From positions 35,262-99,261 of the forward strand of contig NZ_FRBU01000012.1 of assembly GCF_900142695.1 (NCBI RefSeq): a DNA stretch of 64,000 nucleotides. The letters are read 5' to 3'. The DNA is from Flavobacterium xanthum (GTDB lineage: Bacteria > Bacteroidota > Bacteroidia > Flavobacteriales > Flavobacteriaceae). The notes under the pieces are model-generated. The model was not told the DNA's origin. It ran no database searches and saw only the letters and a program-made list of their open reading frames with translations. Of the stretch, positions 26,657 through 37,193 are shown one piece after another (within the stretch, counting starts at the first letter, position 1; every line of letters starts with the position of its first letter). The position numbers and the translations under genes were made by a program.

Positions 26657-27322
26657 TTATTCTTTCTGTAGCTTTTCAATTAATTTATAAATGTGTGAAC
26701 CTAATTTTTTAGGATATGTTTCATTGTTATTATCTAATTTTTTAGCTATTTCAGTAGCCGCTTTTGTCAAAGGTAAAAATAGTTCCGGATTTGGGTTTTT
26801 ATTATAGCCAATACCTTGTAAATCGCTTAGAACTATATCGATATGATTTTTATTTTTATTGAACTTAGCGTTTTCTAAAAGCTTTTTTTGTTCTTCATCA
26901 TCATACTCAGAAATATCTTTTAAGTGCATAATCAGCCATATTTCAAAACAAGGATTACTCATTGCTAAGAAAAAGTTGTTCTCTTTATTACAGTCTATTA
27001 CTAATTGATTGAAATCTATTTTATGAATAGTTTCCCAATGGTCTCTATCAACAATAAGCCAAAATTCGTCTGTTTTTTTAAAGGGGTAATTTGCTTTAGC
27101 TTTTTTAAGTAATCTTTTAACACTTAGTGGGTCTGTTCCAGTATTGACCTCTCTTTCTAAAGGAATAATTTCTATTATTCCTGAATCATTAAAAAACTCA
27201 GACATTCTAAAATCATTGAAGTATGTGACTTCAGTTTTTTGACCTTCATAGGATAAGATATACAATTTTTCCGCATCTTTAAAACTGCCTTCCCTCATTA
27301 ATGGTATTGGTTCTCTTGGCAT
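26657..27322 (-). CDS. rloB: RloB-like TOPRIM-fold protein (AbiL-type defence partner)
   Basis: A 221-residue protein of the RloB family, the presumed nuclease or effector of RloA/RloB (AbiLi/AbiLii-like) phage defence. Key features: the TOPRIM-like glutamate in SYEGQKTE (residues 24-31), an acidic DRD at 92-94 in WLIVDRDHWE, and the family-specific SNPCFEIWLIMH near 122-133. It begins 2 bp after the rloA stop codon, so the two are translationally coupled. The gene is rich in lysine codons AAA/AAT like its partner. Anti-phage function is inferred from family and partner, not shown here. Confidence 0.85.
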   Translation of the reverse strand: MPREPIPLMREGSFKDAEKLYILSYEGQKTEVTYFNDFRMSEFFNDSGIIEIIPLEREVNTGTDPLSVKRLLKKAKANYPFKKTDEFWLIVDRDHWETIHKIDFNQLVIDCNKENNFFLAMSNPCFEIWLIMHLKDISEYDDEEQKKLLENAKFNKNKNHIDIVLSDLQGIGYNKNPNPELFLPLTKAATEIAKKLDNNNETYPKKLGSHIYKLIEKLQKE

Positions 27323-27324
27323 AC

Positions 27325-28701
27325 TTAGTTGATTTGTGGGATAACAGTTAAATTATCTCTATTGCCAAACTTAGGAACACCTTTATATCTACCTAACAAA
27401 TAATCACGTCTGACTTCCTTGTCAAATCTAATGCTGTAGTCTTCTAAAGAATGAAGTCTACTAGCTCCTGACTTGTCTTTAACGACAAACCATATTTCAT
27501 CTTTTCTTAATAACTTTTGAGTTAAAAGAGTTGATTCGTGACTTGCAACGATAAACTGACTATTAACATTTTTACACTTGGATAGAAAAAAATCAAATAA
27601 GTCATATATCAAATTAGGATGTAAACTTCTTTCCATTTCGTCAATTACAAAAACGTTATTTCCTTTGAAAAAATCAATTATTAATGGAATTAAATCCATT
27701 ATTCTTCTTGTTCCGTCTGATTCATCTCTTAAATCAAATAACTCATAGCCTCCTCCAGAAATTTTATGTTTTGTTTTTAAAAGCTGAGCTCTTATTGAGC
27801 GGTCTTTATTCAAAGAAATAACATAATATTTGTCATCTTGGATGTTAGAAATAAACGCATTAGTTTTTTCTGATTTATCTCCCACCAAATCATTCTCAAT
27901 ATCTTTTAATATTTCACTTGGAATATCAATTTTTTCTATGTCAACTTCTTTAAATTCTATTCCGTCAATACCAGTGTCAAAATACCCAAGCATTTCAGTA
28001 AATACTTTATTTAAATCGGTGTCTTCTAATAATTCAAACTTCTTTCCAACATTTTTTGAATTTGGATATATTACAGTTAGGGCATTTTGAAACCAATCAA
28101 TAACATTGATAAGATCGTCAATGTTCGAAACATTTTCCTTTACTTTTCTTGTTCTAATTTCAGATAAGAATAATTGATTTTTCTGAGTTCCTTTTGCGGT
28201 AAATTCTAAAAATTGTTTTTCCTCCGTTTTTTTGTTTTTGCTAAGTATTGCTTCAAGGTCAAATTCTTTTGTTCTATTCTTATCTCTAGTGAATATTTTT
28301 TTTTCCGATTTTTTTGAAATTTCGTAAAGCCATTCTTCTATTATTTCCTTAGAATTAAAAATAAAACCGTAAGCATAATTTTTATCTTTGTGCTGTATTT
28401 CGTATTCGATTCTTGAATTATGTTTTAATTGCTTTTTATCTAATTTAAAATTACTATATTTTATAGGTTGTTCCGCCTTGTTTCCTTTTAAAATAAGCTC
28501 TTTTCCGAATTCGATAGCTTTAATCAAATTGGATTTTCCAGATGCATTAGCACCATAGACAACTGCTGTTTTAAGAGCGGAAGTTCCTTTTATTGATTTG
28601 GATTTATGATGTGATTTTAGAGTTCCTTTTCCTGGGATAAGGGAAAATACTTCTCTGTCTTTAAATGACAAAAAATTCTCAATTGTAAATCTAATTAGCA
28701 T
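27325..28701 (-). CDS. rloA: RloA-like AAA ATPase (AAA15/AAA21 family, AbiL-type defence)
   Basis: A 458-residue ABC-like ATPase of the OLD/AAA15 group. It opens with the family start MLIRFTIENFLSFKDREVFSL cut by Walker A GANASGKS at residues 50-57; ESDGTRR (327-333) is the signature, VFVIDEMERSLHP (350-361) Walker B, and VASHES (H388) the switch histidine. A central variable region of about 200 residues should carry specificity. It is encoded directly upstream of rloB, the AbiL-like pair thought to abort phage infection. A -7 box TATATTTG lies 21 bp upstream. Restriction accessory or retron ATPases are related but lack a RloB partner. Confidence 0.88.
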   Translation of the reverse strand: MLIRFTIENFLSFKDREVFSLIPGKGTLKSHHKSKSIKGTSALKTAVVYGANASGKSNLIKAIEFGKELILKGNKAEQPIKYSNFKLDKKQLKHNSRIEYEIQHKDKNYAYGFIFNSKEIIEEWLYEISKKSEKKIFTRDKNRTKEFDLEAILSKNKKTEEKQFLEFTAKGTQKNQLFLSEIRTRKVKENVSNIDDLINVIDWFQNALTVIYPNSKNVGKKFELLEDTDLNKVFTEMLGYFDTGIDGIEFKEVDIEKIDIPSEILKDIENDLVGDKSEKTNAFISNIQDDKYYVISLNKDRSIRAQLLKTKHKISGGGYELFDLRDESDGTRRIMDLIPLIIDFFKGNNVFVIDEMERSLHPNLIYDLFDFFLSKCKNVNSQFIVASHESTLLTQKLLRKDEIWFVVKDKSGASRLHSLEDYSIRFDKEVRRDYLLGRYKGVPKFGNRDNLTVIPQIN

Positions 28702-28721
28702 AATACTATCTGTTTTTTATA

Positions 28722-28729
28722 CAAATATA
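28722..28729 (-). promoter_or_regulatory. -7 promoter box of the rloAB operon
   Basis: TATATTTG on the minus strand fits TAnnTTTG and ends 21 bp before the rloA start. No -33 TTG was seen at standard spacing. Confidence 0.5.
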
Positions 28730-28973
28730 GTGAAAAAATCACATTTGAAGCTTTTTTTAGGTCTAAAGTTGATTAGGGATTTGTTTTTCAGCTTGTTACA
28801 CAAAAAATAGATATGTGTAAAAAAAATCATACTAAGCCACCCAATTTAGGTTAGTTATGCATCACAAGAGCCCTACTATTTATTTCAAATATATTAAATT
28901 TTTCTTACAAAGGATCTGTCTGTTGTAAATTCAATGTAGTATTTTGCAAAATGGTATTATGAAAATAAAAACG

Positions 28974-29100
28974 CGCTATATAGCCCCGATAGAAATGAAA
29001 AACCTAGTAAGAGCTGGTGTTCAGCTCTTACTAGGTTTGTAATGTATAGCGGGAAATACGTTCTTAAAAAACGAAAATATGCTGCTCCTAAAAAACAATA
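28974..29100 (-). repeat. Structured interspersed element containing the helicase terminator
   Basis: A perfect 17-bp stem (29000-29016 with 29022-29038) with a 5-nt loop and, on the minus strand, a T tract: a good terminator for the helicase gene. Outer arms CGCTATA (28974-28980) and TATAGCG (29045-29051) also pair, and the flanks AGCCCCGATAG and GCTCCTAAAA resemble, from memory, a recurrent flavobacterial intergenic element. It may be a structured RNA or a mobile repeat used as a terminator. Confidence 0.6.
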
Positions 29101-29108
29101 AAAATTAA

Positions 29109-30398
29109 TTATCTATTAGAACGTCTGTCATTATTTTGACTTGGACGTCTTGGACCAAAACTGTTATTGCTGCTGCGGTTTGTAGTGTCGGTTTTTGGTT
29201 TTCGCGGAGTTGAATCGCGTTGTTGTCTTCCTTGCCCTTGTTTAATAGGTTCAGTTGATGCATTTGGGTCTGCCTCAAATCCTGCAAGTTGTTCTTTAGG
29301 CAATCTCAAACCTATTAATTTTTCAATATCACGTAAAAAAACAGTTTCATCAGGACTAAACAAAGAAATAGCTTCGCCACTTGCTCCAGCTCTTCCTGTT
29401 CGGCCTATGCGGTGAACATAATCTTCTGGAATATTAGGCAATTCAAAATTAATAACGTGCGGTAATAAAGGAATGTCTAGACCACGTGCTGCAATATCTG
29501 TCGCAACAAGTGCGGTTATACTACCATCTTTAAAACCAGCTAACGCCTTGGTTCTTGCACCTTGACCTTTGTTTCCATGAATGGCCGCTGCTACAATACC
29601 GGCGTTGATCATGCTTTCACATAATTTATTAGCCCCTTGTTTAGTGCGGGTAAATACTAATATTTGTTTCCAGTTGCCTTCTGTAATAAGTTTTATTATT
29701 AACTCTGTTTTTTTCTCTTTGGCAACAGGATATATTTTTTGAGCGATTGCTTCAACTGTAGTATTTTCAGGTGTTGCTTCAACTTGAATAGGATTGTGCA
29801 AAATTCCCATCGCTAATTTCTTAATGTCTTGTGAAAATGTTGCTGAAAATAGTAAATTCTGTCTTTTTGCTGGTAGCACTTTTAAGATGCGTTCTATATC
29901 TCTTAAAAACCCCATATCTAGCATGCGATCAGCCTCATCTAAAACTAAAATCTCTACTTTAGCGAGTGAAACTAGACCTTGATTTTGCAAATCAATAAGG
30001 CGACCAGGTGTTGCTACTAAAATATCTACACCGTTTCTAAGTTGAGCCGCTTGTGGATTTTGATTTACACCACCAAAAATAACGGTACTTCGAATATCTA
30101 AAAATGTGCTGTATTCTTTAATGTTTTCAAAAATTTGAGCAGCTAATTCTCTTGTTGGGGTTAATATTAGCGCACGAATAGGTCTTTGTCTTAATTGTTG
30201 ACCTTGCGAAATTATTTGTAAAATGGGTAACGTAAAAGCAGCTGTTTTTCCAGTTCCAGTTTGTGCGGATGCTAAAACATCTTTCCCTTCTAATATAGGT
30301 TTAATTGCTTTTTGTTGTATTGGAGAAGGGGTTGTGTATCCTTTTTTGCTGATCGCTTTTAATAAAGCGTCAGATAATCCTAATGAGTTAAATGACAT
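29109..30398 (-). CDS. DEAD-box RNA helicase (RhlE-like)
   Basis: An ATP-dependent RNA helicase acting in ribosome assembly or RNA turnover, often cold-induced. Motif Q ([13 protein letters not shown]), motif I AQTGTGKT at 45-52, [19 protein letters not shown] (DEAD), SATF, and the motif [12 protein letters not shown] are all intact. The last 50 or so residues form a low-complexity tail rich in Arg, Asn, Gln and Ser, probably an RNA-binding extension. It is monocistronic: its own -7 box is at 30462, a start-proximal hairpin at 30400-30426 and a terminator within 28974-29100. Confidence 0.93.
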   Translation of the reverse strand: MSFNSLGLSDALLKAISKKGYTTPSPIQQKAIKPILEGKDVLASAQTGTGKTAAFTLPILQIISQGQQLRQRPIRALILTPTRELAAQIFENIKEYSTFLDIRSTVIFGGVNQNPQAAQLRNGVDILVATPGRLIDLQNQGLVSLAKVEILVLDEADRMLDMGFLRDIERILKVLPAKRQNLLFSATFSQDIKKLAMGILHNPIQVEATPENTTVEAIAQKIYPVAKEKKTELIIKLITEGNWKQILVFTRTKQGANKLCESMINAGIVAAAIHGNKGQGARTKALAGFKDGSITALVATDIAARGLDIPLLPHVINFELPNIPEDYVHRIGRTGRAGASGEAISLFSPDETVFLRDIEKLIGLRLPKEQLAGFEADPNASTEPIKQGQGRQQRDSTPRKPKTDTTNRSSNNSFGPRRPSQNNDRRSNR

Positions 30399-30399
30399 A

Positions 30400-30426
30400 A
30401 ATAGTGTTTATAAAGTAAACACTATT
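30400..30426 (-). promoter_or_regulatory. Hairpin directly before the helicase start codon
   Basis: AATAGTGTTTA (30400-30410) pairs perfectly with TAAACACTATT (30416-30426) around a 5-nt loop. It ends one base from the ATG (30398) and lies inside the roughly 60-nt leader predicted from the -7 box at 30462. Such a stem would hide the ribosome entry site; a self- or cold-regulated RNA switch is a reasonable inference. Confidence 0.6.
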
Positions 30427-30461
30427 ATTTAGGTTACTTTTTAATTGGGCGCAAAGGTACT

Positions 30462-30469
30462 GTTAATTT
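30462..30469 (-). promoter_or_regulatory. -7 promoter box of the DEAD-box helicase gene
   Basis: TACCTTTG on the minus strand fits TAnnTTTG; the predicted transcript start lies about 60 nt before the ATG. Confidence 0.5.
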
Positions 30470-30517
30470 TTCCGATGTGCTTTTGATTATCCCGATTTGT
30501 TTAAATATAAGCACAAA

Positions 30518-30544
30518 AAAAATCGGAAAATTATTCCGATTTTT
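30518..30544 (-). terminator. Terminator of the zinc metallopeptidase gene
   Basis: AAAAATCGGAA (30518-30528) pairs with TTCCGATTTTT (30534-30544), loop of 5 nt, T tract on the minus strand, 22 bp past the stop. Confidence 0.85.
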
Positions 30545-30565
30545 AAATTCTTATTGATTTGTCAT

Positions 30566-31426
30566 TTATCTTATTTCTGCAAAAGTATCGCCTTGATTGA
30601 TATCACCTGTTTTATACCCTTTCATAAACCACGCTTTGCGTTGTGCTGAAGTTCCGTGTGTAAAGGATTCTGGAACAATATGTCCTTGAATTTTAGCTTG
30701 AATCGCATCATCACCAACGGCGTGTGCCGCGCTTAAAGCTTCATCAATATCACCTTCTTCCAAGAAATTATTCATTTTTTGATTGTAATGTGTCCAAACA
30801 CCTGCGTAAAAATCAGCTTGCAATTCTAAAGCGACCGACAATTTATTGGCTTGAGATTGACTTTTTCCTTCTTGCATTTGCCTCATTTTAGTTGAAGTTC
30901 CTAACAAGGTTTGTACGTGATGACCAATCTCGTGTGCAATAACGTATGCTGTTGCAAAATCGCCTCCTTGCGCACCAAACTTAGTTTTTAGCTCTTCAAA
31001 AAAGGATAAATCCATGTAGACTTTTTGGTCCGCTGGGCAGTAAAATGGTCCAGAAGCTGATGTAGCACTTCCGCAGCCAGTTTCATAAGAATCTGTGAAC
31101 AAGACTAAATTTGGTCTTTCGTATTGCAGATTATTCTCCTGAAATATTTTCCCCCAAACATCCTCCGTATCTACTAATATGGCTTCTATAAATTTGCCTT
31201 CTTCAATTTCGGCTGCGGTTAAAGCGCGTTGTTCAGTAGGATTTGTTTGTTTTCCTTGAGTCTGTTCCAAAATAGTACCTATCATCTGACCATTTTCTCC
31301 ACCAAAAACATTCAGTAACAAGATGACTATTCCAATAATTCCACCACCAATAATGGTTTTTCCACCCGAAGACATTCCTCTACGGTCTTCGAAATTTTCG
31401 CTATTTCGTCTGCCACTCCATTTCAT
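30566..31426 (-). CDS. Neutral zinc metallopeptidase (YpfJ / KPN_02809 family)
   Basis: A 286-residue single-pass membrane protein: short basic N-terminus (MKWSGRRNSENFEDRRG), one transmembrane helix (GGGIIGIVILLLNVFGG, about residues 27-43), then a periplasmic domain with the zinc motif HEIGHH in AYVIAHEIGHHVQTLLG. Further marks are CGSATSASGPFYCPADQKVYMD and LELQADFYAGVWTHY, where the aspartate or glutamate should be the third ligand. Proteolytic activity is predicted; substrates are unknown. Single gene with its own terminator. Confidence 0.92.
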   Translation of the reverse strand: MKWSGRRNSENFEDRRGMSSGGKTIIGGGIIGIVILLLNVFGGENGQMIGTILEQTQGKQTNPTEQRALTAAEIEEGKFIEAILVDTEDVWGKIFQENNLQYERPNLVLFTDSYETGCGSATSASGPFYCPADQKVYMDLSFFEELKTKFGAQGGDFATAYVIAHEIGHHVQTLLGTSTKMRQMQEGKSQSQANKLSVALELQADFYAGVWTHYNQKMNNFLEEGDIDEALSAAHAVGDDAIQAKIQGHIVPESFTHGTSAQRKAWFMKGYKTGDINQGDTFAEIR

Positions 31427-31503
31427 AATCTGTTATTTTAGTTATTTAAATCAAAATATAAAAATACAAATTTAAAACAATAATTAATAATCCTATGATT
31501 AGG

Positions 31504-34500
31504 TTATTGAACCCATTTTAAAAATGCATCTTCAATTATTCCTTTGATAATTGGTTTTGGAATATAATCATTCATGCCTGCATTCAGACACTTTTCTTTT
31601 TCCTCTTTTTCTGTACCAGCAGTGATGGCTATTATTGGCACTTTTTTACCGGATTTTAAATTCCGAATAATTTCTGTGGCTTCATAACCATTCATTATTG
31701 GCATTTGAATGTCCATAAAAATAATATCTGGATTTATTTTTTCAAATTGCTCCACAGCTTCTTGACCATTTACTACTTGATAAATAGCAGTAGGTACCGA
31801 TAAGTTTTTTATAATAGTTTTGAGTAACAACATGTTTACTTTGTTGTCCTCTACTATTAAAACGGTAATTATTTTAGTGGTGACATTGGTCCTAACTACG
31901 ATGTCTTTGATAGCATTAAAATCTGTATCGAATAGACTCACACTTTCTGTTGCTTCATTACTAGTTTTTAATTTTAAGTCAAAATAGAAAGTACTTCCTT
32001 TATTAACGGTACTCTCTAATTGTAAATGACTATCCATCAAGCCCAACAACTGATTCGAAATTGTTAAACCCAATCCTGTACCACCAAATTTTCTAGTGGT
32101 GGAGCTGTCCTCTTGCGAAAAGGCCTGAAATATTTTCTTCTTATTTTCTTTTAATATTCCAATTCCGGTATCGATTACTGCAAATCGAATTATATTTTCA
32201 GAATTATCTAATTCCTTGATTAAGGATAGTTCTAATTTTATAGCGCCTTTTAGAGTGAATTTTACTGCATTGGCTAATAAATTGATTAATATTTGTTTTA
32301 ATCTCACGCTGTCTAACCAGCAATATTTAGGAATATCGGATGCAATACTAAGTTCTAAATTTAATTTCTTTTGATTGGATTCGTATAAAATTAAATCAAT
32401 TACAGGTTTTAGCAATTCATGAATATCATATTTTTCAATGTACAAATCTAGTTTACCGGCTTCTATTTTTGAAAAATCAAGAATGTCATTGATAATGTCT
32501 AATAGGGAATGAGCGGATTGACTGATAGTGGTCATATATTTCTCCTGCGTAATTCCAAGATTAGTCTTCATTAATAAATCAGTGAACCCAATAATTCCAT
32601 TTAAAGGCGTTCTAATTTCATGACTCATGTTAGCTAGGAATTCAGATTTAGCTTTGTTGGCGGCTTCTGCTAATTCCTTTTGTTGCATAGCGGTTTCGGT
32701 TTTTTTTCGCTCCGTAATATCAATAAAAATGCCTTCGATAAATGCAATTTTTCCATCTTTATAAATGGTATCACCAAATTCCTCTACCCAAACTACATGG
32801 TTGTCTTTGTGTATGATTCGGTACGTTAAATGAATGGCTCTTTTGTTTTCTATCGCATGTTTTTGTGCTGTAATGGTCTGTTTTTTATCATCTGGATGAA
32901 TCAAGTCAATAAAAGATAATTCATTATTGATAAAACTTGATTTAGGATAACCTGTTAGTTTTTCAATTTCATCATTAATGTATATTTTGGTGTTATTTTT
33001 ATCATAATTAGAGAGATAAACGGTTCCAGGAATATTATTAGCTAACAATCGGAATTTCTCTTCACTTTCATTAATTGCGGTCTCGTTTGCAATACGCTCA
33101 ATTGAAGATGCAATGTTACTGGCTAATGTTTGCAAAATATTGACTTCATCCTCTGACCATAATCGTTCTTGATGGGTGTCATCAAATCCTAAGAAACCAT
33201 GAAATTTGTTTCTTACAAAGATTGGAAAAAGGATCAAAGACACAACGTCGACATTAATTAGTTTATTCCGTAGAGAAATATTCTCAATTTTAGGAATTAA
33301 GGCGGTATATATTTTATTATTTAAAAGGGGTGTTATGAGTTCTTCAAAATAATCGTGTGGTAAATTTTGAAGTTTAATATTATTTTCAGATAGTTTTATG
33401 TTGTGTATTATCCACCGGTATTTTTGACTAATTAGATCAGTATTTACATCATTTTCGTAATAATAGGCTCTATGGGATTTAGTCGCTTTTCCCATGATTA
33501 CCAGGACATCGGAGAAAATAGCATTGATGTCATTGCTGTTCAAAAATTTCTCCGTACAAAGTGCCATGGCAGATAATAGCTCACTTTTATACTCTAATTT
33601 TATTTCTGCCTCGTATCTGCTATGTGATATTATCGTTAACGAAAGAATGTCAGAGATCGTTCTGGCAAAAATAATATCGTCATTATCCCACTTCCTTTTA
33701 TTTTTTGCCGTTTCAAAGCTGATTGTTCCTGTTAATTCGCCACTGATAAAAACAGGGATGTCAAGTTGAGATTTGATATCATATTTTAAAAAATAATTTT
33801 CTTTGAATTCGGATAATTCCCATTTTTTTAAAACATCTGGTGCGCTAATTTGTTTTTTGCTTTTTATAGATTCAAAGTAAATAGGATAATTTTCCTTTTC
33901 AATAACATATCCTTTGCTGTAGGTATTGGTTTCTAATTCGTATAAATTTTCACAAGTAATAAGTTCTTCTGAATACTTCCAGTAACTAACGCGACTGCAT
34001 TTAGTAGCTTTTGCAGCGGCTTCAATGATTTGCATTATACTAACATCCAGGTTTTTGTAATTACTAAAATTGGTTGTGGATAGCTTTTTAATAGTTCTGT
34101 TGTAATCTTCTGTTTTTTTCTGACGGATTTTATTTTCTAATTCAATATTTTTCAACTTAGTAATATCTCTTGCAATACCGGAATATCCTACTAGTATTCC
34201 AGTATCATTTCGATTGATAATTACTTTTTGGGATACCCATAATTCTTCGCCATTCTTCTTTAATAATGGAAATTCAATCGTAGGAAAGTCTTGCTCATTT
34301 TCTAACAAATTCTGATAAAAGCTCCTGATTTTAGTACCGTAATCTTCACGTATGAATTCTAAATAATGATGGGATAATAGTTCTTTTGGATCGTATCCTA
34401 AAGTTTTAATTGTAAATTCATTCACAAAGATAAAATTGCCAAGGTTGTTTACCTCAAAAATAAGATCCGTTGCGTTTTGAATTAAATTTTTATATTGATT

Positions 34501-35514
34501 TTGTAAATTGATTTCACTAGTTACATCTTGACCGATGCCAATAATTAAATCATCAGAAAATTTCTTGTCATTCCACTGAATCTGCTTATAATCTCCATTT
34601 TTACATTTAACTTTTCGGGTGAAAATTCGATCAACTTTAAACTTAGTATGATAGTCTTCCCCATAGAATTCAGTATCTTCGGTTACTTTCCAGTAACCCA
34701 ATCCCATTACTTCGGCTACAGTATACCCTAAAATACTTTCTACATTTTCACTACAAAAAACAATTTCTCCTTTTTTATTTGTTGCTAGAATGAGAGAATT
34801 TCCTTTGTTGATAATTTGATTGTTAAACTTCGTTACATTATTGCGGTTTATCCATAGTATGAAGCGAATGTAATTTATAATTACTATTACGGCAGAGTTG
34901 ATAAATAATACTAAAATTGTTTTAAATGGGACTAATTCAAAAACATAAATAACAACAAAATAGGCAATGACCGCCAATACAAACCCCCAGTACAGTTTTA
35001 AAGATTTGAGGACGATGTATGAAAAAAATAACGTTACTGCGAAAGCTACGATAGGAATAAGATCTGTGGGAGTTACTATTAAATTTCTACAAATTGAGCT
35101 AAAGTAGAGTAGAAAGCAAACAGTAAAAATTTTTTGAATATTTCTGAATATTAGTGCAGATTTGGTGCTGATAAAGTACAAGACCAATAAGGCAAACCCA
35201 ATACTGCAGTTGACTACTAGCAAGCTTTTAGGTCTAGTTTTTAAAAATTCAAATGTAATTTCTATAATGGGTAGTATAATTCCTAAAAAGAAAAGATAAA
35301 TTTGATATTCCTTTTTCTTTGTAATGGCTTTGGCACTTTTTTCCAGTAAATTACTTTTTAGTCCATTTCTTAATTTGAAAATTTTATAAATAAGAAAAAG
35401 GATTAAAATAAGAACGACAATACTAAATAGCACATTAATAGCCAATGAATTAGAGATCCCCAAGAAAATAATTTCAAGTGGAGAAGTATATAATTGGCTA
35501 TAGTAGAATACCAT
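31504..35514 (-). CDS. Membrane-anchored multi-sensor hybrid histidine kinase with receiver domain
   Basis: A 1336-residue signalling protein. Approximate order: seven to eight transmembrane segments (1-220), two PAS domains (about 225-335 and 340-455), two GAF domains (about 480-625 and 645-805), a third PAS/PAC (about 815-940), HisKA with phospho-histidine in [19 protein letters not shown], HATPase with DTGIGI and GGTGLGL, and a C-terminal receiver with the phospho-aspartate in [16 protein letters not shown]. No separate response regulator or HPt gene is adjacent, so the output partner is elsewhere. The many sensors suggest integration of redox, light or small-molecule signals; the ligand is unknown. 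It could be co-transcribed with the gene 135 bp upstream. Confidence 0.92.
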   Translation of the reverse strand: MVFYYSQLYTSPLEIIFLGISNSLAINVLFSIVVLILILFLIYKIFKLRNGLKSNLLEKSAKAITKKKEYQIYLFFLGIILPIIEITFEFLKTRPKSLLVVNCSIGFALLVLYFISTKSALIFRNIQKIFTVCFLLYFSSICRNLIVTPTDLIPIVAFAVTLFFSYIVLKSLKLYWGFVLAVIAYFVVIYVFELVPFKTILVLFINSAVIVIINYIRFILWINRNNVTKFNNQIINKGNSLILATNKKGEIVFCSENVESILGYTVAEVMGLGYWKVTEDTEFYGEDYHTKFKVDRIFTRKVKCKNGDYKQIQWNDKKFSDDLIIGIGQDVTSEINLQNQYKNLIQNATDLIFEVNNLGNFIFVNEFTIKTLGYDPKELLSHHYLEFIREDYGTKIRSFYQNLLENEQDFPTIEFPLLKKNGEELWVSQKVIINRNDTGILVGYSGIARDITKLKNIELENKIRQKKTEDYNRTIKKLSTTNFSNYKNLDVSIMQIIEAAAKATKCSRVSYWKYSEELITCENLYELETNTYSKGYVIEKENYPIYFESIKSKKQISAPDVLKKWELSEFKENYFLKYDIKSQLDIPVFISGELTGTISFETAKNKRKWDNDDIIFARTISDILSLTIISHSRYEAEIKLEYKSELLSAMALCTEKFLNSNDINAIFSDVLVIMGKATKSHRAYYYENDVNTDLISQKYRWIIHNIKLSENNIKLQNLPHDYFEELITPLLNNKIYTALIPKIENISLRNKLINVDVVSLILFPIFVRNKFHGFLGFDDTHQERLWSEDEVNILQTLASNIASSIERIANETAINESEEKFRLLANNIPGTVYLSNYDKNNTKIYINDEIEKLTGYPKSSFINNELSFIDLIHPDDKKQTITAQKHAIENKRAIHLTYRIIHKDNHVVWVEEFGDTIYKDGKIAFIEGIFIDITERKKTETAMQQKELAEAANKAKSEFLANMSHEIRTPLNGIIGFTDLLMKTNLGITQEKYMTTISQSAHSLLDIINDILDFSKIEAGKLDLYIEKYDIHELLKPVIDLILYESNQKKLNLELSIASDIPKYCWLDSVRLKQILINLLANAVKFTLKGAIKLELSLIKELDNSENIIRFAVIDTGIGILKENKKKIFQAFSQEDSSTTRKFGGTGLGLTISNQLLGLMDSHLQLESTVNKGSTFYFDLKLKTSNEATESVSLFDTDFNAIKDIVVRTNVTTKIITVLIVEDNKVNMLLLKTIIKNLSVPTAIYQVVNGQEAVEQFEKINPDIIFMDIQMPIMNGYEATEIIRNLKSGKKVPIIAITAGTEKEEKEKCLNAGMNDYIPKPIIKGIIEDAFLKWVQ

Positions 35515-35648
35515 AGATTGTATTGGCTTAGGTTAAAAATTAAATTAGTGAGGGCTATTTTGGCTGTCAATTTAGTAATTTATTTTAAATTAAAAACCAA
35601 AACAGATTGCCCTTTCTGTGATTGTTTTTATTCAAAAATAATTTTTAA

Positions 35649-36431
35649 TTAAATTGTTGCTTCTTGTTCAATTTCGGTGTCAAATCCAATTATTTCACTA
35701 TAAATTACGTAGTATAAAGAATACATAAAAGGAATAGTAAAGAAAATTCCAATACAACATCCTATTAATCCCACCGTTACTGCTAAAACTGAAACTACAA
35801 TTAAACCCAGCAGAATCAGTGGTTGTTTCGATACAATCATAAGACTTGTTTGTATAGCTTCAACGGCTTTTAATTTGCCGAAAATAATAAGCGGAATCAT
35901 TAAGATGGTGAATAAATTGACAGTCAAGGTATTAACAAAACCTAAAATTGGAATTTGTGCATAATCAATTATTGCGGAGAGGGTGGAGCTCACTATAGAG
36001 ACGAGTAATGTAGCGATGAAAAGTTCCTTGAAATAAGGCGCTTTAAAAAACTCAAACATAGTTGATACATGAAATTCTTCATCTCTTTCAGCGCAATAGG
36101 CCATTTTTATTAATCCAGCAGTAAATGGGCTTAAGGACGAACCAATTAAAATGGAAACTGCTGAAATAATTAATAAAATATTTAAGGAAAGTGCTTCTGG
36201 TCTTAAATTTTCTGGCTTTAGAAATTCTAAAGTGGCGGCACTACCAAAAATGGCAATGATTACGCCAAATGCTACTATACTTAAAAGGAAAAAAAATACA
36301 AAAAGAACTAAACCGCCATAAAGCGCAATTTTTTTATAATTTTCGAATGCATGGTTGAAAACAGTGCCAAAATCCAGTTCGTATCCATTATTTTTAATTC
36401 TTTCTATGCGATTTTGAGTAGTATTCATCAT
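35649..36431 (-). CDS. Conserved multi-pass membrane protein of unknown function
   Basis: A 260-residue inner-membrane protein with about six helices and a short cytoplasmic start (FGTVFNHAFENYKKIALYGG). The layout resembles DUF975-type and glycerophosphodiester phosphodiesterase membrane-domain proteins, with KLKAVEAIQTSLMIVSKQPLILLGL being the most characteristic part. No catalytic residues are evident. It is separated by 24 bp from the nitroreductase gene and is probably the third gene of an ALDH-nitroreductase-membrane protein operon. It could help assemble or transport something for that operon; this is speculation. Confidence 0.75.
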   Translation of the reverse strand: MMNTTQNRIERIKNNGYELDFGTVFNHAFENYKKIALYGGLVLFVFFFLLSIVAFGVIIAIFGSAATLEFLKPENLRPEALSLNILLIISAVSILIGSSLSPFTAGLIKMAYCAERDEEFHVSTMFEFFKAPYFKELFIATLLVSIVSSTLSAIIDYAQIPILGFVNTLTVNLFTILMIPLIIFGKLKAVEAIQTSLMIVSKQPLILLGLIVVSVLAVTVGLIGCCIGIFFTIPFMYSLYYVIYSEIIGFDTEIEQEATI

Positions 36432-36455
36432 TTGGTTTTGGTATTATTTAATGGG

Positions 36456-37193
36456 TTATATTTTAAAATAGGTTTCTTCAAAAGGGATGCGGAACCGCTC
36501 CCCATAAATACCATTTGTAGCTCTGATACCACATCCTACAATCATATTTATTTCAGCAGAAGCGGGTAAATGTAATATTTTTTTAATTCTCAACGAATCA
36601 AAACCTTCCATGGGACAGGTATCATAATTTATGGCTGCCATACTAATCATAAAATTTTGTGCCGCGAGTCCAGCACTTTTATGTGCTACAATCCGCATAT
36701 CACTTTGTCGAGCCTGCCTGTAAATGGGCTTGAATATTCCAATAATTTGAAAAGCAAGAAATTTGATCATTCCAATGATTCCAAAAAAATCAAAATAAAG
36801 GGCAGGAACAATTTTTTGATAATAATTTAAAGCAAACTTTTCTCTCTTCGAATAATCGGCTTCCGCTTTATTGCCATATTGAGTTTTTAGATACTCAATA
36901 TTTGATTTAACTCTTTTGCGCCAAAGGTCTTTTCTAGTGACAACAATGACTAATTGTTGCGCTGTTTTTGCTGCGTTTTGATCAAAACTTGCTTTCGCAA
37001 TTTGCTCTATGCAATCTGGAGATACTATATGGTAGAACTCCCAAAGCTGCATATTACTGCTCGTAGGTGCAAGAGCCGCTAATTGAATGCAGTCTTTTAC
37101 CTTTTGAATATCAATTGCTTCATTTTTAAAAACACGGACAGAGCGTCTGTATTTAATAGCTTCGCTCACTGATTTTTCAGTGCTTAAATCCAT
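36456..37193 (-). CDS. Nitroreductase family protein (FMN-dependent)
   Basis: A 245-residue flavin oxidoreductase. The nitroreductase start YRRSVRVFKNEAID and the following LAALAPTSSNMQLWEFY supply the FMN phosphate site; NFMISMAAINYDTCPMEGFDSLRIKKIL is the second FMN-binding block typical of the family. It probably reduces quinones, nitro groups or conjugated aldehydes with NAD(P)H. The start overlaps the end of the aldehyde dehydrogenase gene by 10 bp, so the two are coupled and may act on the same compounds. Confidence 0.9.
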   Translation of the reverse strand: MDLSTEKSVSEAIKYRRSVRVFKNEAIDIQKVKDCIQLAALAPTSSNMQLWEFYHIVSPDCIEQIAKASFDQNAAKTAQQLVIVVTRKDLWRKRVKSNIEYLKTQYGNKAEADYSKREKFALNYYQKIVPALYFDFFGIIGMIKFLAFQIIGIFKPIYRQARQSDMRIVAHKSAGLAAQNFMISMAAINYDTCPMEGFDSLRIKKILHLPASAEINMIVGCGIRATNGIYGERFRIPFEETYFKI

